A DNA stretch of 64,000 bases, taken from positions 1,295,501-1,359,500 of the forward strand of contig NZ_CP016757.1 of the NCBI RefSeq assembly GCF_001701045.1, written 5' to 3'. Below the pieces are notes generated by a model that saw only the letters and a list, made by a program, of their open reading frames with translations, was not told the origin of the DNA and ran no database searches. Positions 1 to 9,454 of this stretch are shown here, in pieces. A program made the position numbers and the translations under genes. Source of the DNA: Cloacibacillus porcorum (GTDB lineage: Bacteria > Synergistota > Synergistia > Synergistales > Synergistaceae). Numbering within the stretch: position 1 is the stretch's first letter; the number at the start of each line of letters is the position of its first letter.

Positions 1-323
1 TCGGAGGTATGATCCTTACGATAGGTATGGCGGTGGACGGCAATATTCTTATATACGAAAGAATGAAAGAGGAGTTCCGCTCCGGCAAGACGATGATGGC
101 GGCCCTTGACACCGGCTTCCGCAAGGCGCTCATCGTAATCCTGGACTCGAACATTACTACGCTCATCGCCGCGGCGATACTCTTCTACTTCGGAAGCGGC
201 CCGATACGCGGCTTCGCCGTCACGCTGAGCATAGGCGTCGTCGCCTCCGTCTTCTGCAATACGGTGGTCACGCGGACGCTGTTGGGAATAGTCCTCTCGG
301 CGCGTAAGACCCATACTCTATAA
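1..323 (+). CDS. secD: Protein translocase subunit SecD, C-terminal fragment
   Basis: Only the last ~107 codons are in the window; the frame is open from base 1. SecD is the inner-membrane partner of SecF and uses the proton-motive force to help pull proteins out through SecYEG. The visible part matches the last transmembrane bundle of the SecD/RND fold, with the family signature GMAVDGNILIYERMKEE followed by hydrophobic helices (TTLIAAAILFYFGSG and GFAVTLSIGVVASVFC). It ends 17 nt before secF, the usual secDF arrangement. The start lies outside the window. Confidence 0.96.
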   Translation, partial: GGMILTIGMAVDGNILIYERMKEEFRSGKTMMAALDTGFRKALIVILDSNITTLIAAAILFYFGSGPIRGFAVTLSIGVVASVFCNTVVTRTLLGIVLSARKTHTL

Positions 324-340
324 GAAGGAGGCAATAGGAA

Positions 341-1222
341 ATGGCTACATTTGACGCTTCAAAACTCAACTTTCCGTTTATGAAGTACCGGAAGATGCTG
401 ATAGGCATCAGCCTCGTATGTATCCTCGCATCGTTTGGCCTCCTGATGACAAAAGGGCTGAATCTCGGCGTTGACTTCACCGGAGGGCTCGTCCTTCAGG
501 TCAAATTTGAAAAGCCGGTCGACATTGCTGAGGTGCGCTCGGCGCTGAGCAAGATCGACCAGGGCAACGCGACGATACAGGCCTTTGACGCCACGGACGT
601 GCTCCTGCGCTTCCAGGCACAGGACGATCAGGTCCGTAAGGATGTGCTCGACGTGCTTAAGACCGATGTGGGAAACTATAAGGTCCTGCGTATAGATAAG
701 ATCGGCCCCGTAGTCGGCAGCGAGCTCCGCGCGCAGGCGACATACGCGCTGCTGCTTGCCCTTGCCGGCATTCTCATCTACATGGCCTTTCGCTTCCGCT
801 TCCGTTTCGGCGCCGCGGCCGTCATATCCCTAATGCACGACGTAATTCTGATGCTCGGCGTTTACAGCCTTACCGGCAAAGAGGTCTCTGTCACCTTTAT
901 CGCGGCGATCCTCACCGTTGCCGGATACTCGCTGAACGACTCGATAGTCGTGCTCGACCGTATCCGTGAGAACTGGGGACAAGTCCGCGGAAAGGGTATC
1001 GTCGAACTGGTAAACACCTCGATAAACCAGACCCTTTCGCGTACGATCAACACCTCGGTGACGACGCTGCTGCCGGTCATCTCCATGTATCTTTTTGGCG
1101 GAGAAGTTATTAGTAATTTCGCCTTCGCCTTCCTCATCGGTATCGGCGTCGGTACATACAGCTCGATCTATATCGCAAGCTCTATGCTGGTAGAGTGGTA
1201 CCTGCGCTCGCCGAAGTACTAA
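341..1222 (+). CDS. secF: Protein translocase subunit SecF
   Basis: A 293-residue protein of normal SecF length. The first membrane helix (about 17-37) is followed by the periplasmic signature GVDFTGG (43-49), a periplasmic domain to about 120, and five more helices from 133. The conserved segment GYSLNDSIVVLDRIRE (195-210) corresponds to the RND helix-4 motif. AAGGAGG lies 10 nt before the ATG. It follows secD directly and is closed by a strong intrinsic terminator, so secD and secF form the end of a transcription unit. Role: accessory proton-driven translocase subunit in the inner membrane. Confidence 0.97.
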   Translation: MATFDASKLNFPFMKYRKMLIGISLVCILASFGLLMTKGLNLGVDFTGGLVLQVKFEKPVDIAEVRSALSKIDQGNATIQAFDATDVLLRFQAQDDQVRKDVLDVLKTDVGNYKVLRIDKIGPVVGSELRAQATYALLLALAGILIYMAFRFRFRFGAAAVISLMHDVILMLGVYSLTGKEVSVTFIAAILTVAGYSLNDSIVVLDRIRENWGQVRGKGIVELVNTSINQTLSRTINTSVTTLLPVISMYLFGGEVISNFAFAFLIGIGVGTYSSIYIASSMLVEWYLRSPKY

Positions 1223-1245
1223 CGCGGGCAGTTACGTCAAATACT

Positions 1246-1284
1246 TAAAAAATCTCTCCCCTTGCGGGGGAGAGATTTTTTTTA
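1246..1284 (+). terminator. Intrinsic terminator of secDF
   Basis: A run of A, then TCTCTCCCC, a short loop (TTGC), GGGGAGAGA and eight T. The long perfect stem with a T-run is a textbook rho-independent terminator 24 nt after secF; the A-run means it could also act on the other strand. Confidence 0.93.
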
Positions 1285-1359
1285 TGTTATGTTGTATCAT
1301 ATAACCGTATATGAAGACAGGCAAAGGCCATTGCCCTTTGCCGACTGGAGGGATTTTGT

Positions 1360-1716
1360 TTGAAAAGCTATATACTCGCGATTGTACTGACCATGTTTCT
1401 CTCTGCGCTGTTTGCCTTTCAGAATATCGGCGACGTAACCATCCGCTTCCTTATCTTTGAATGGACGCTGCCGCAGGGAGTGTGGGAGGTAGTGCTCTTC
1501 TCTTCAGGGGCGGCCATTATGTGGTTCTTCTCCCTCTTCTCAGTCTTTGAGGTGCGCTCAAAGTATAAGAAAGAGCTGAAGCAGAAGGATGAAAAGATCG
1601 CCGCTTTAGAACAGGAAAAGAAGACGATCCTCGACTCCTTCGTTGCCAGGACCGAGGCAGCGCCGGAGAACCGCTCACAGGACAGCGGTGCCCCGGAGGC
1701 GGGAACGGCGGAATAA
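1360..1716 (+). CDS. lapA: LapA-domain (DUF1049) inner-membrane protein
   Basis: A 118-residue protein with two hydrophobic helices (about 4-22 and 41-62), a short basic stretch, then a coiled-coil-like tail (KKELKQKDEKIAALEQEKK) and a polar C-terminus. This is the layout of LapA-domain proteins; in E. coli LapA works with LapB in control of lipopolysaccharide synthesis. The start is TTG at 1360 with GGAGGG 7 nt upstream. It opens the long operon that continues through recJ (3-nt gap). A small hairpin (GGCAAAGG/CCTTTGCC-like, 1320-1342) lies just upstream. The role in this organism is inferred from the domain only. Confidence 0.8.
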   Translation: MKSYILAIVLTMFLSALFAFQNIGDVTIRFLIFEWTLPQGVWEVVLFSSGAAIMWFFSLFSVFEVRSKYKKELKQKDEKIAALEQEKKTILDSFVARTEAAPENRSQDSGAPEAGTAE

Positions 1717-1719
1717 CCT

Positions 1720-3384
1720 TTGGTCGTACGCTGTACCAAAGACTCACTGAACATCTTTACCCAGTCAGCGGTCTCAGCGGAAATAGCGGCGAAATTTAAT
1801 TGTTCACCTTTGCAGGCGTCATTGTTGGAGATGCGCGGGCTTACCGCGGATGTGATGCCGCGTGAGGTGGAAAATTGGCTTTCCCCACATTTACCGCGCC
1901 TGTTGGAGAAGCTTGATTTGGGGGCAGAAAATAATAGAGCGGCGGAGTTGGTGCGGGGTCTCACACCAACCTCAAATGTCGTTGTCTACGGCGATTACGA
2001 TGTGGACGGCATCTCCGCGACGGCGATCGCGATGGAGCTTGCGCTTGTACGCGGCGCTCATGTGCGCTATTTCATTCCGCACCGTTTCAACCAGGGATAC
2101 GGCCTTCACAAAGAGGTCGCGACGACGATCGCTAAGCGCGGCTGTGACCTGGTGATCGTCGTCGACTGCGGCTCGCAGGACGTCGAGGCGGTGGATACAC
2201 TAAAGAAAAGCGGCATTCCCGTCATCATCTTTGACCATCACCTTGTCGAGGGGACGCCGGCTTGTTGTGATACGATGATAAACCCGCAGATATCGGGGGA
2301 CGCCGCGGCAAAGAAACTATGCGCCACAGGCGTCATTTGGTGTTGGGCCTGGCAGAACGAACTGCTTACCGAACGTCAGCTGATGCGGATGCTTGACGTC
2401 GTGGCGCTGGCTACGATCGCCGACTGCGTTTCCTTGGCCTCTTCGCTTAACCGCGCGCTTGTGCGCGAGGGGCTGAAATCGATCCGCACGCATACGCGCC
2501 CCGGCCTCAATATCCTGATGGAACAGCTGGGCATCGCCCCATCGTCAATAGACACCGAAGACCTCGCGATGAAGATAATTCCCTGCCTCAACGCGGCGGG
2601 GCGGCTCTATCTCGCCGACCTTGCGGTGGATATACTCTTCCCGAGCAAGAATCTCGCGAGCAATGTCGGCAGGCTTATCGCGCTGAATCGCAAACGCCGC
2701 GAGCTCTCGTCGAAGATACTGGAGCAGGTCGACAGCGCCGAAAAGGGCGAATACAAATATGTGCTCACCAACAGCGACTGGTCGGTGGGGGTCCTGAGCA
2801 GCGTCGCGAGCCGCATCTGCAGTGAGCGTAATTCGCCGGTGGCCCTTGTGGCAGCGGTGGGTGACATTATGCGCGGTACGCTGCGCATGCCGGCGGGCGG
2901 TGATGCGGTCGGTGTGCTGAAAAAGCTGGCTCCGCTGCTCAACACCTGGGGCGGCCACCGGCTCGCGGCCGGTTTCAGCGTGAAGAGCGAGAACTGGGAC
3001 AAACTGCGCGGCATGATGGAGACGATGCTCTCCGAGGTCAAGGTCGTCGGCGAAAAGGAGGATCTCCTCTACTGGAACCCCCTTAATATGGATATGAACA
3101 CCTGGTCCGAGGCGGTAGCGCTCGGCCCCTTCGGCATGGAAAACCCCGCGCCGATGCTTTACGCCCCTTACGGGGGGCAGATGCGTGTGGTACCATTGGG
3201 CAAAACGGGAAAACATGTTAAGGTCGAGCTCGGTTCGGCCTCGCTTCTGGCCTTTGGCGCCGCCGATATGTTTGACAGCCGCGGGGACATCGACGGCTGG
3301 GTATATAAGCCCCGCCTCGATACGTGGCGGAACGTCACCTCTCTTCAGTTTATACTTGAAAAGATGGTAGTCCAGGAGCAATAA
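1720..3384 (+). CDS. recJ: Single-stranded-DNA-specific exonuclease RecJ
   Basis: 554 residues, typical for RecJ, a 5'-3' exonuclease on single-stranded DNA used in recombination and base-excision repair. DHH-superfamily metal motifs are visible: VVVYGDYDVDG (87-97), VIVVDCGS (145-152) and FDHHLVEG (171-178). The DHHA1 part appears as GGHRLAAGFS, and an OB-fold-like C-terminus follows. The start is TTG three nt after lapA, with only a weak upstream G-rich site, so a slightly later start is possible. A 409-residue ORF on the opposite strand is a codon-bias shadow. Confidence 0.96.
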   Translation: MVVRCTKDSLNIFTQSAVSAEIAAKFNCSPLQASLLEMRGLTADVMPREVENWLSPHLPRLLEKLDLGAENNRAAELVRGLTPTSNVVVYGDYDVDGISATAIAMELALVRGAHVRYFIPHRFNQGYGLHKEVATTIAKRGCDLVIVVDCGSQDVEAVDTLKKSGIPVIIFDHHLVEGTPACCDTMINPQISGDAAAKKLCATGVIWCWAWQNELLTERQLMRMLDVVALATIADCVSLASSLNRALVREGLKSIRTHTRPGLNILMEQLGIAPSSIDTEDLAMKIIPCLNAAGRLYLADLAVDILFPSKNLASNVGRLIALNRKRRELSSKILEQVDSAEKGEYKYVLTNSDWSVGVLSSVASRICSERNSPVALVAAVGDIMRGTLRMPAGGDAVGVLKKLAPLLNTWGGHRLAAGFSVKSENWDKLRGMMETMLSEVKVVGEKEDLLYWNPLNMDMNTWSEAVALGPFGMENPAPMLYAPYGGQMRVVPLGKTGKHVKVELGSASLLAFGAADMFDSRGDIDGWVYKPRLDTWRNVTSLQFILEKMVVQEQ

Positions 3385-3395
3385 TTCGTGCTGCG

Positions 3396-5762
3396 GTGGT
3401 GTGGTGTATGAACACGGAAAATAAGGGTACGGTTGCAAATGTAAGATCCGCCCATATGACGGAGATTGCCAACATGGGCGGTTTCTCCATTGGGGAGCGG
3501 GAGAGCCGGGCGTTGATGGAGAGCTATTGGGGACGTGTCTCCGAGGAGCAGCGCGTAGCGTCGCTGCGCCTTGCCTGGCAGGACCTCTGGGCGAAGGCCG
3601 CTCTTTACCTGCCCAAAGACGATATGAAGATAATAGGAGAAGCCTTCGTATTCTCCTCGGTGGCGCATGGGAAGCAGCGCCGCCATACCGGCGAGCCATA
3701 TATAATCCACACGGTGAGCGTCGCCGCGATACTTGCGAGTATGGAGATAGACCGGGAGACGATCGTCGCCGCACTGCTTCACGACGTGCTTGAGGACACC
3801 CCGGTAACGCCGCAGCAGCTTGCGGAAAAGTTTGGCGAGGGCGTCGTCACCCTGGTGGACGGTGTGACGAAGCTCGGAAAGCTGCAGTTTAAATCGGTCG
3901 AGGAATATCAGTCTGAAAATCTCAGAAAAATGTTCGTCGTCATGGCGAAGGACATCCGCGTGGTGCTCATAAAGCTTGCTGACCGCCTCCACAATATGCG
4001 CACGATATCCTCCCATAAAAGAGAGAAGCAGCTCTCGATAGCGCGCGAAACCCTTGAGATATACGCGCCGCTCGCCCATCGTCTCGGAATATACCAGGTA
4101 AAGCGCGAACTTGAGGACCTTTCCTTCCGTATCCTGGACCCAGAGATGTTTTATGACATCAAACGCCGGGTGCGGAAAAAACTCCCCGAGCGCGAGGCTA
4201 TAATCAAAGAGGCGATGGATATCCTTGAACAGCGTCTCAAAGAGGATAAGATAGAGGCCTCCATCAAAGGCAGGCCGAAGCACTTTTACAGCATCTACGA
4301 AAAAATGCGCCGCAAGAACCTCTCTCTTGAACAGCTCTACGACCTGCTCGCGCTTCGCGTCGTCGTGAAGACGATCGGCGAATGCTATCAGGTACTGGGG
4401 CTCGTTCATACGATCTGGAAACCCATCCCTGGGCTTTTTGACGACTATATCGCCAACCCGAAGAGCAACATGTATCAGTCGCTCCATACGACGGTGGTCG
4501 GCCCGGAGGGAGAGCCTCTTGAGGTGCAGATACGAACGAAGGAGATGCACCTGCTCGCCGAATACGGTATCGCGGCCCACTGGAATTATAAAGAGGGCGG
4601 CCATAAGGTAGACAATCTGGACAAGGGGCTCACATGGATACGCAAGGCGCTCGACGCGGCGCCAGAGCGCGGCGAGGGAGATTCCGGCGGCGCGGGAGAG
4701 GGAAACGCCGAGGGGACATCTGAGGGCACGCTCTTCCTGGACAACCTCAAGACCGACGTGCTCTCTAACGACGTGTTCGTATTTACCCCCAAGGGCAAGG
4801 TCGTGCGGGTGCCTAACGGCTCCACCTCGATAGACTTCGCCTACGCCGTGCACACGCAGGTCGGACATAAATGCGTCGGCACGATGATAAACGGGCGTAT
4901 CGCGCCAATGGACCAGGAGCTCCACAACGGAGACATCGTCCGTATCCTCACCTCGCCGCAGGGCAAACCCTCGCGCGACTGGCTGAAGATCGCGAAGTCA
5001 AACCGAACCCGCAGTAAAATAAAGTCCTGGTTCCGCCAGCAGGAGCGCCAGGAGCGTGAGGAGAAGTCCAAGCGCGGCCACGAACTGCTTGAAAAAGAGG
5101 CGGCCCGCCGCAGTCCGGGAGTAGAAAACCCGCTGGAGGCGATAAATTCTCAGCTTTCGCATATTGCGCGCGAGCTTGGATATTCCGGCCTGGAAGAGCT
5201 GATAATCGCCGTGGGCTCCGGCAGCCATTCCCCCGCGAGCGTCCTCGGCCGCATTACGCCGGACAGCGCCAAGCTGCAGCCCGAGGCTATTCCCGATACC
5301 CCCGCGCCGCGGCAGCGGAAGGAGGCGGACTCCGAGATCGTGGTTGAGGGAGCCCAGGGAGTGCTCGTGACTCTTGCTCAGTGCTGCCGTCCGATACCGG
5401 GCGACCCGATAGTCGGCGTCGTCACGCAGAGCCGCGGCATCTCCGTACACCGTAAAGACTGCGTGAACATAGAAAAGTCGGATACGGCCAAGCAGGTGGC
5501 GGTGTCGTGGGGCAAGCCGAAGGACACGCGCTATACGGCGCGCATAAAGGTCGAAGGGGTGGAGAAACAGTCGCTTCTCGCAGAAATCGTCCAGGCGATC
5601 GCGCTGATGGACGGGCTGATAACCAACGTTAAGGCCAGCGTCGTCAACAACAGCCGCACGCGCGTGGTGGCGGATCTGCAGGTGAAGGATCTTGAGCACC
5701 TTTACCGTATCATCGCGAAGCTCAATAATATCTCGGGAATATTGGAAATAACCAGGGGGTAA
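3396..5762 (+). CDS. relA: Bifunctional (p)ppGpp synthetase/hydrolase Rel
   Basis: Long RelA/SpoT homolog (788 residues from the earliest GTG at 3396; ATG at 3408 is as likely, since neither has a clear ribosome-binding site). Domains in order: HD hydrolase with intact HD...ED (LLHDVLEDT, about 128-135); nucleotidyl-synthetase core (GRPKHFYSIYEKM and YQSLHTTVVGPEG); TGS (DVFVFTPKGKVVRVPNGS); zinc-finger/CC segment (TLAQCCRPIPGDP); C-terminal ACT. Intact hydrolase and synthetase motifs argue for a bifunctional ribosome-associated enzyme controlling the stringent response. The first ~40 residues have no obvious family counterpart. The recJ-rel-dtd order is common in many bacteria. Confidence 0.95.
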   Translation: MVWCMNTENKGTVANVRSAHMTEIANMGGFSIGERESRALMESYWGRVSEEQRVASLRLAWQDLWAKAALYLPKDDMKIIGEAFVFSSVAHGKQRRHTGEPYIIHTVSVAAILASMEIDRETIVAALLHDVLEDTPVTPQQLAEKFGEGVVTLVDGVTKLGKLQFKSVEEYQSENLRKMFVVMAKDIRVVLIKLADRLHNMRTISSHKREKQLSIARETLEIYAPLAHRLGIYQVKRELEDLSFRILDPEMFYDIKRRVRKKLPEREAIIKEAMDILEQRLKEDKIEASIKGRPKHFYSIYEKMRRKNLSLEQLYDLLALRVVVKTIGECYQVLGLVHTIWKPIPGLFDDYIANPKSNMYQSLHTTVVGPEGEPLEVQIRTKEMHLLAEYGIAAHWNYKEGGHKVDNLDKGLTWIRKALDAAPERGEGDSGGAGEGNAEGTSEGTLFLDNLKTDVLSNDVFVFTPKGKVVRVPNGSTSIDFAYAVHTQVGHKCVGTMINGRIAPMDQELHNGDIVRILTSPQGKPSRDWLKIAKSNRTRSKIKSWFRQQERQEREEKSKRGHELLEKEAARRSPGVENPLEAINSQLSHIARELGYSGLEELIIAVGSGSHSPASVLGRITPDSAKLQPEAIPDTPAPRQRKEADSEIVVEGAQGVLVTLAQCCRPIPGDPIVGVVTQSRGISVHRKDCVNIEKSDTAKQVAVSWGKPKDTRYTARIKVEGVEKQSLLAEIVQAIALMDGLITNVKASVVNNSRTRVVADLQVKDLEHLYRIIAKLNNISGILEITRG

Positions 5763-5770
5763 AGAAATAC

Positions 5771-6214
5771 ATGAAGGCGCTTTTACAGAGAGTCTCTTCC
5801 TCTAAAGTATCAGTGAACGGCGTCACCGTCGGCGAGATCGGCCGCGGCATTACGGTGCTGCTGGGCGTGATCCCGGAAGATACGCAGAGGGACATAGACT
5901 GGCTGGCTGAAAAAATTGTAAATCTTCGCATCTTTGACGATGAAGATGGTAAAATGAATCTTTCAGTCTCCGATGTGCGGGGGGAGATATTAGTAATTTC
6001 CCAATTTACCCTCTGCGGAGAGTGTAAAAAGGGCCGCCGCCCCTCGTGGGCGAAGGCTGCGGCGCCTGAGTTTGCCAACGAGATGTATCTGAAATTTATC
6101 GACGCGGTTAAAAAAGAGGGTATCCCTGTCGCCCACGGCCAGTTTCAGGCACACATGGCGGTGGATATACAGAACGACGGGCCTGTTACCCTGATGATAG
6201 ATACCAAGGAGTGA
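5771..6214 (+). CDS. dtd: D-aminoacyl-tRNA deacylase
   Basis: 147 residues, standard Dtd length. The two cross-subunit active-site motifs are present: SQFTL (in VISQFTLCGECKKGRRPSW) and GPVTLMIDTKE at the C-terminus (family NGPVT; here DGPVT). The dimeric cytosolic enzyme removes D-amino acids (and glycine) mischarged onto tRNA. It begins 8 nt after rel, a very common rel-dtd pairing. Confidence 0.96.
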   Translation: MKALLQRVSSSKVSVNGVTVGEIGRGITVLLGVIPEDTQRDIDWLAEKIVNLRIFDDEDGKMNLSVSDVRGEILVISQFTLCGECKKGRRPSWAKAAAPEFANEMYLKFIDAVKKEGIPVAHGQFQAHMAVDIQNDGPVTLMIDTKE

Positions 6215-6219
6215 GATGA

Positions 6220-6849
6220 ATGAATATTAAAAGGTTTCCGCTGGGGACACTATGGACGAACTGCTATCTGATCTGGGATGATTCCGGCGACGGCTTCGTC
6301 ATTGATCCGGGCGGTCCCGCCAAGGAGGTGGAGGACTTTATCCGCAGCCAGGACATACGGGTGCACTGGATAATCCTCACTCACGGCCACAGCGACCACA
6401 TCGGCGGCATCGCCGATCTGCGCAACCTCTCGGAGAACGGCGTCGCCATCCAAAGCGAGGATGCCGAGTGTCTGACGAGCGCGAGCAAAAACCTCTCGAC
6501 CTACATGGGCGACGCGCTGGAGCTTCCATCCGCGGAGAAGCTGCTTAACGACGGCGACCGGCTGAAGGTCGGCAAGATGACGCTCGACGTCATCCATACC
6601 CCCGGCCACACGCCCGGCGGAATCTGTATCGTGGTAACGGACGGCGAAGAGCAGATACTGATCTCCGGCGACACCCTCTTTGCCCGTTCAATCGGCAGGA
6701 GCGACCTCCCCGGCGGCAACGAGGACGTCCTTATCGAATCGCTGAAAAAGCTGGACGGACTGCCCGATAAGCTGAGAGTATTTCCGGGACACGGTCCCGA
6801 AACGACGATCGGGGCGGAAAAACAGTATAATCCCTACTGGCCCAGATAG
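6220..6849 (+). CDS. MBL-fold hydrolase (glyoxalase II-like)
   Basis: 209 residues of metallo-beta-lactamase fold. Metal motifs are THGHSDHIGG (HxHxDH at 55-60), TPGHTPGG (about 130-137) and FPGHGPET near the end. The short length and the lack of the helical C-terminal domain of true glyoxalase II place it in the YcbL/type-II-like hydroxyacyl-thioester hydrolase group; the substrate cannot be read from sequence. It follows dtd by 5 nt with AAGGA upstream, so it is co-transcribed. The rel-dtd-MBL order recurs in Gram-positive genomes. Confidence 0.88.
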   Translation: MNIKRFPLGTLWTNCYLIWDDSGDGFVIDPGGPAKEVEDFIRSQDIRVHWIILTHGHSDHIGGIADLRNLSENGVAIQSEDAECLTSASKNLSTYMGDALELPSAEKLLNDGDRLKVGKMTLDVIHTPGHTPGGICIVVTDGEEQILISGDTLFARSIGRSDLPGGNEDVLIESLKKLDGLPDKLRVFPGHGPETTIGAEKQYNPYWPR

Positions 6850-6857
6850 GTCCCGGA

Positions 6858-7556
6858 ATGGATTTCTCGCAGCTTCCGCACTGCGAACGGCCACGGGAAA
6901 AACTTATTAAATACGGCCCGGAGTCGCTCTCCCTCGCCGAGCTCCTTGCGATTCTCCTGAGGACCGGACGGAAGGGCGAGGATGTGGCGGCCCTCTCGCA
7001 GAGCCTGCTGAAGCGGATGGGCGGCTTGGAGGGGCTGGCGCGGGCCTCCACGGCGGAGCTGATGCAGGAAAAGGGGCTCAAAGAGGCTAAGGTCGCCTCT
7101 CTCGCCGCGGCGATCGAGCTGGGCAAGCGCATGGTACTCATGAAAAGCGCCGAAAGCGCGAGCTGGCGGCGCGTGCTGCTCTCGAAGGCGTTGGAGACAA
7201 AATATATGGAGAGAGAGTGCATCTTCGCCTTTTTTCTCAACGCGAAGGATCGTGTGCTGGGGGAATCCGTGCTCTCCTATGGCGGCATCTCCGGCGCCTA
7301 CCTGGATCTGCCGGTCTTCTTCCGGCAGGCGGTGAGGGTCACGGCGGCGAAGGTCATTGTACTGCACAACCACCCCGACGGCTGCCAGAGGCCGAGCCGC
7401 GAAGATATCGCGCTCACCGAACATATAGAACAGGGGCTGCGCTTTCTGGGAATGCAGCTCAAGGGGCACTATATCGCCGCCGCCGGCGGCCTCTTTCCCG
7501 TCAAGGGAGAGCCATTGCCGGTGAACGGCCTGGAGGCCGCGGCGGATAAAATTTGA
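6858..7556 (+). CDS. radC: RadC-family JAB/MPN+ domain protein
   Basis: 232 residues: a helix-hairpin-helix-like N-terminus (AELLAILLRTG, then GLARASTAELM) followed by the metalloprotease-like JAB domain. Zinc ligands are complete: H170-x-H172-P ... S180-x-x-D183 in VLHNHPDGCQRPSREDI. The family was once linked to DNA repair, but its biochemical role is unsettled. It is 8 nt after the hydrolase and 40 nt before mreB; a radC-mreB junction is widely conserved, which supports the identification. Confidence 0.94.
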   Translation: MDFSQLPHCERPREKLIKYGPESLSLAELLAILLRTGRKGEDVAALSQSLLKRMGGLEGLARASTAELMQEKGLKEAKVASLAAAIELGKRMVLMKSAESASWRRVLLSKALETKYMERECIFAFFLNAKDRVLGESVLSYGGISGAYLDLPVFFRQAVRVTAAKVIVLHNHPDGCQRPSREDIALTEHIEQGLRFLGMQLKGHYIAAAGGLFPVKGEPLPVNGLEAAADKI

Positions 7557-7596
7557 GGACTAAATCAGAAAAGTCAATCGAAAGCGGGGGCTCGTT

Positions 7597-8652
7597 TTGT
7601 TCAGTTTCAGACCCAACCTCTTCAACCACGAGATAGGTATAGATATTGGGACGGTAAATACGGTCATATATGTCAAATCAAAGGGGGTCGTCATCAACGA
7701 ACCCTCAGTTATCGCGGTGCGCAACCTTGGCCGCAAGGGACAGAAAGAGATAATCGCCTTCGGCGCCGCTGCGAAAAAGATGGTGGGGCGCACGCCGCAG
7801 GGGATCACGACTGTCCGCCCCCTCTCGCACGGCGTCATCGCCGACTTTGAGATGACGCAGCATATGATACGCCACTACATGTCACAGGCGACGGCCTCAA
7901 GCGGCCTCTTCTCACATCCGCGCGTCGCCGTCTGTGTGCCGGCGAGCGTCACCGAGGTGGAAAAGCGCGCCGTCGTTGAAGTTACGCTCGCGGCGGGGGC
8001 CAAGGAGGCCTTTGTCGTGGAGGAGCCGCTCGCCGCGGCGGTGGGCATTGGCCTGCCGATCGACGAGGCGCAGGGCAACATGGTAGTCAATATGGGCGGC
8101 GGGACCTGCGAGGTGGCGGTGCTGTCTTTGGGCGGTATCGTCATCAACCAGTCGGTCAGAGTGGCGGGGGACGCCCTTGACGAGGCGATCATCTCGATGC
8201 TGCGGCAGAACTACACCTTGGCGATCGGCGAGAGTACGGCGGAGGAGATAAAGATCGCGATCGGCTCCGTCATTCCGCTGGAGCAGGAGCTCAAGATGGA
8301 TGTCAAGGGACGCGACCTTGTTGACGGACTGCCGAAGGTGGTAAGCATCTGCTCCGAGGAGGTCCGCGAGGCGATCGAACCAATCGTAACGCAGATCGAG
8401 GAGACGATACGCTCGACCATCGAGCGCACGCCGCCAGAGCTCGTCCGCGACATCGTAGATCAGGGCATCGTCCTCTCCGGCGGCACGGCCAACCTTCGCG
8501 GCCTCAACATCCGCTTCGCCGACGCGCTGAACGTGCCGATACATATCGCGGAGCAGCCCGTCTACTCCGTGGCCCTCGGCCTCGGGAAGATACTCGAGAT
8601 GCCGCAGGATAAAAACAGGCTCTCGATCACGGTCGAGAAACAGGGCGTTTAA
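7597..8652 (+). CDS. mreB: Rod-shape-determining actin homolog MreB
   Basis: 351 residues. Actin-fold phosphate loops are clear: IGIDIGTVNTVIYVK (N-terminal phosphate 1), VVNMGGGTCEVAVLS (phosphate 2) and VLSGGTANLRGL (adenosine loop). The N-terminal amphipathic stretch (MFSFRPNLF) would bind the membrane. MreB filaments position the elongasome that builds lateral cell wall. The start is TTG at 7597, 6 nt after a G-run. It is followed by mreC, mreD and mrdA, so the whole rod complex is one operon. Confidence 0.97.
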   Translation: MFSFRPNLFNHEIGIDIGTVNTVIYVKSKGVVINEPSVIAVRNLGRKGQKEIIAFGAAAKKMVGRTPQGITTVRPLSHGVIADFEMTQHMIRHYMSQATASSGLFSHPRVAVCVPASVTEVEKRAVVEVTLAAGAKEAFVVEEPLAAAVGIGLPIDEAQGNMVVNMGGGTCEVAVLSLGGIVINQSVRVAGDALDEAIISMLRQNYTLAIGESTAEEIKIAIGSVIPLEQELKMDVKGRDLVDGLPKVVSICSEEVREAIEPIVTQIEETIRSTIERTPPELVRDIVDQGIVLSGGTANLRGLNIRFADALNVPIHIAEQPVYSVALGLGKILEMPQDKNRLSITVEKQGV

Positions 8653-8668
8653 GGGGCGGAATCAATAG

Positions 8669-9454
8669 ATGCAGCTGCTTGGCAGAGAAAGCCGTCCCTG
8701 GCTCAGCGGATTGATCTCCGTACTTGCCGGGGTGGCGGTCCTGCTTTTAATGACCGCGGTGCCAGCCGCGAAATACAGCGCCGTCGAGTGGGTGAACGCG
8801 GCGCTCACATATCCGGAGAAACCGGTGCTCTATGTGCGCAACCTTGTGCAGCTCAGCGGTAACTGGGTGCTTGAGCGCGCGAGCCTCAATGAACGCGTGG
8901 AACGGCTGGAACTTAAGAATCAGGCCCTCACGGAGGCTCTCCAGCGGGCGGCGATAAAGGTGCCTGCGCCGAAAGAGTCCTATGTCCGCGCTCTCGTCAC
9001 GCTGCGCTATCCGCAGGATTGGTGGCAGGAGTTCCGCATTGACAAGGGCTCACGCGACGGCGTCGTCGAAAAGGCGGCCGTCACCTCGGAGGGATATCTT
9101 GTCGGCCGTGTCACGAGGGTTGGCAGTGACTATGCCTGGGTCGAGCTTATCACCTCCTCGTCGTTCCTGCTTGCGGCGGCTGTGGACCAGACGCGCGACC
9201 TCGGAGTGGTCAACGGAGACGACTTCGGACATCTCAAGCTGCTCTATATACCTGAGGAGCGCAAACTCAAACAGGGCATGACCATATCTACCTCGCTGAT
9301 GAGCGACCTCATACCGCCGGGGCTGCCGATCGGGACGATAATCGACATAGACGAAAACAGGGAAGGCTATACGGAGATGAGCCTCAGCGCCGGTGCGCAT
9401 CTGACACAGCTCTATAATGTGGAGGTCTTTACCGGCAGGGGGGCGCAGAAATGA
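8669..9454 (+). CDS. mreC: Rod-shape-determining protein MreC
   Basis: 261 residues: one N-terminal membrane helix (about 12-32), a coiled-coil segment (NERVERLELKNQALTEALQ) and the MreC beta-barrel domain (FRIDKGSRDGV, VTSEGYLVGRV, LPIGTI). MreC is the periplasmic scaffold linking MreB to PBP2 and RodA. The gene overlaps mreD by the ATGA junction, indicating translational coupling. Confidence 0.95.
   Translation: MQLLGRESRPWLSGLISVLAGVAVLLLMTAVPAAKYSAVEWVNAALTYPEKPVLYVRNLVQLSGNWVLERASLNERVERLELKNQALTEALQRAAIKVPAPKESYVRALVTLRYPQDWWQEFRIDKGSRDGVVEKAAVTSEGYLVGRVTRVGSDYAWVELITSSSFLLAAAVDQTRDLGVVNGDDFGHLKLLYIPEERKLKQGMTISTSLMSDLIPPGLPIGTIIDIDENREGYTEMSLSAGAHLTQLYNVEVFTGRGAQK

Noticed and set aside
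2545-3774. 409-codon minus-strand ORF opposite recJ and rel
   Set aside because: Strongly Arg/His/Pro-rich translation, no ribosome-binding site or family motif; a codon-bias shadow of two clear genes.
3345-4925. 526-codon minus-strand ORF opposite rel
   Set aside because: Fully covered by the well-supported rel gene; no domain motif and no start signal.
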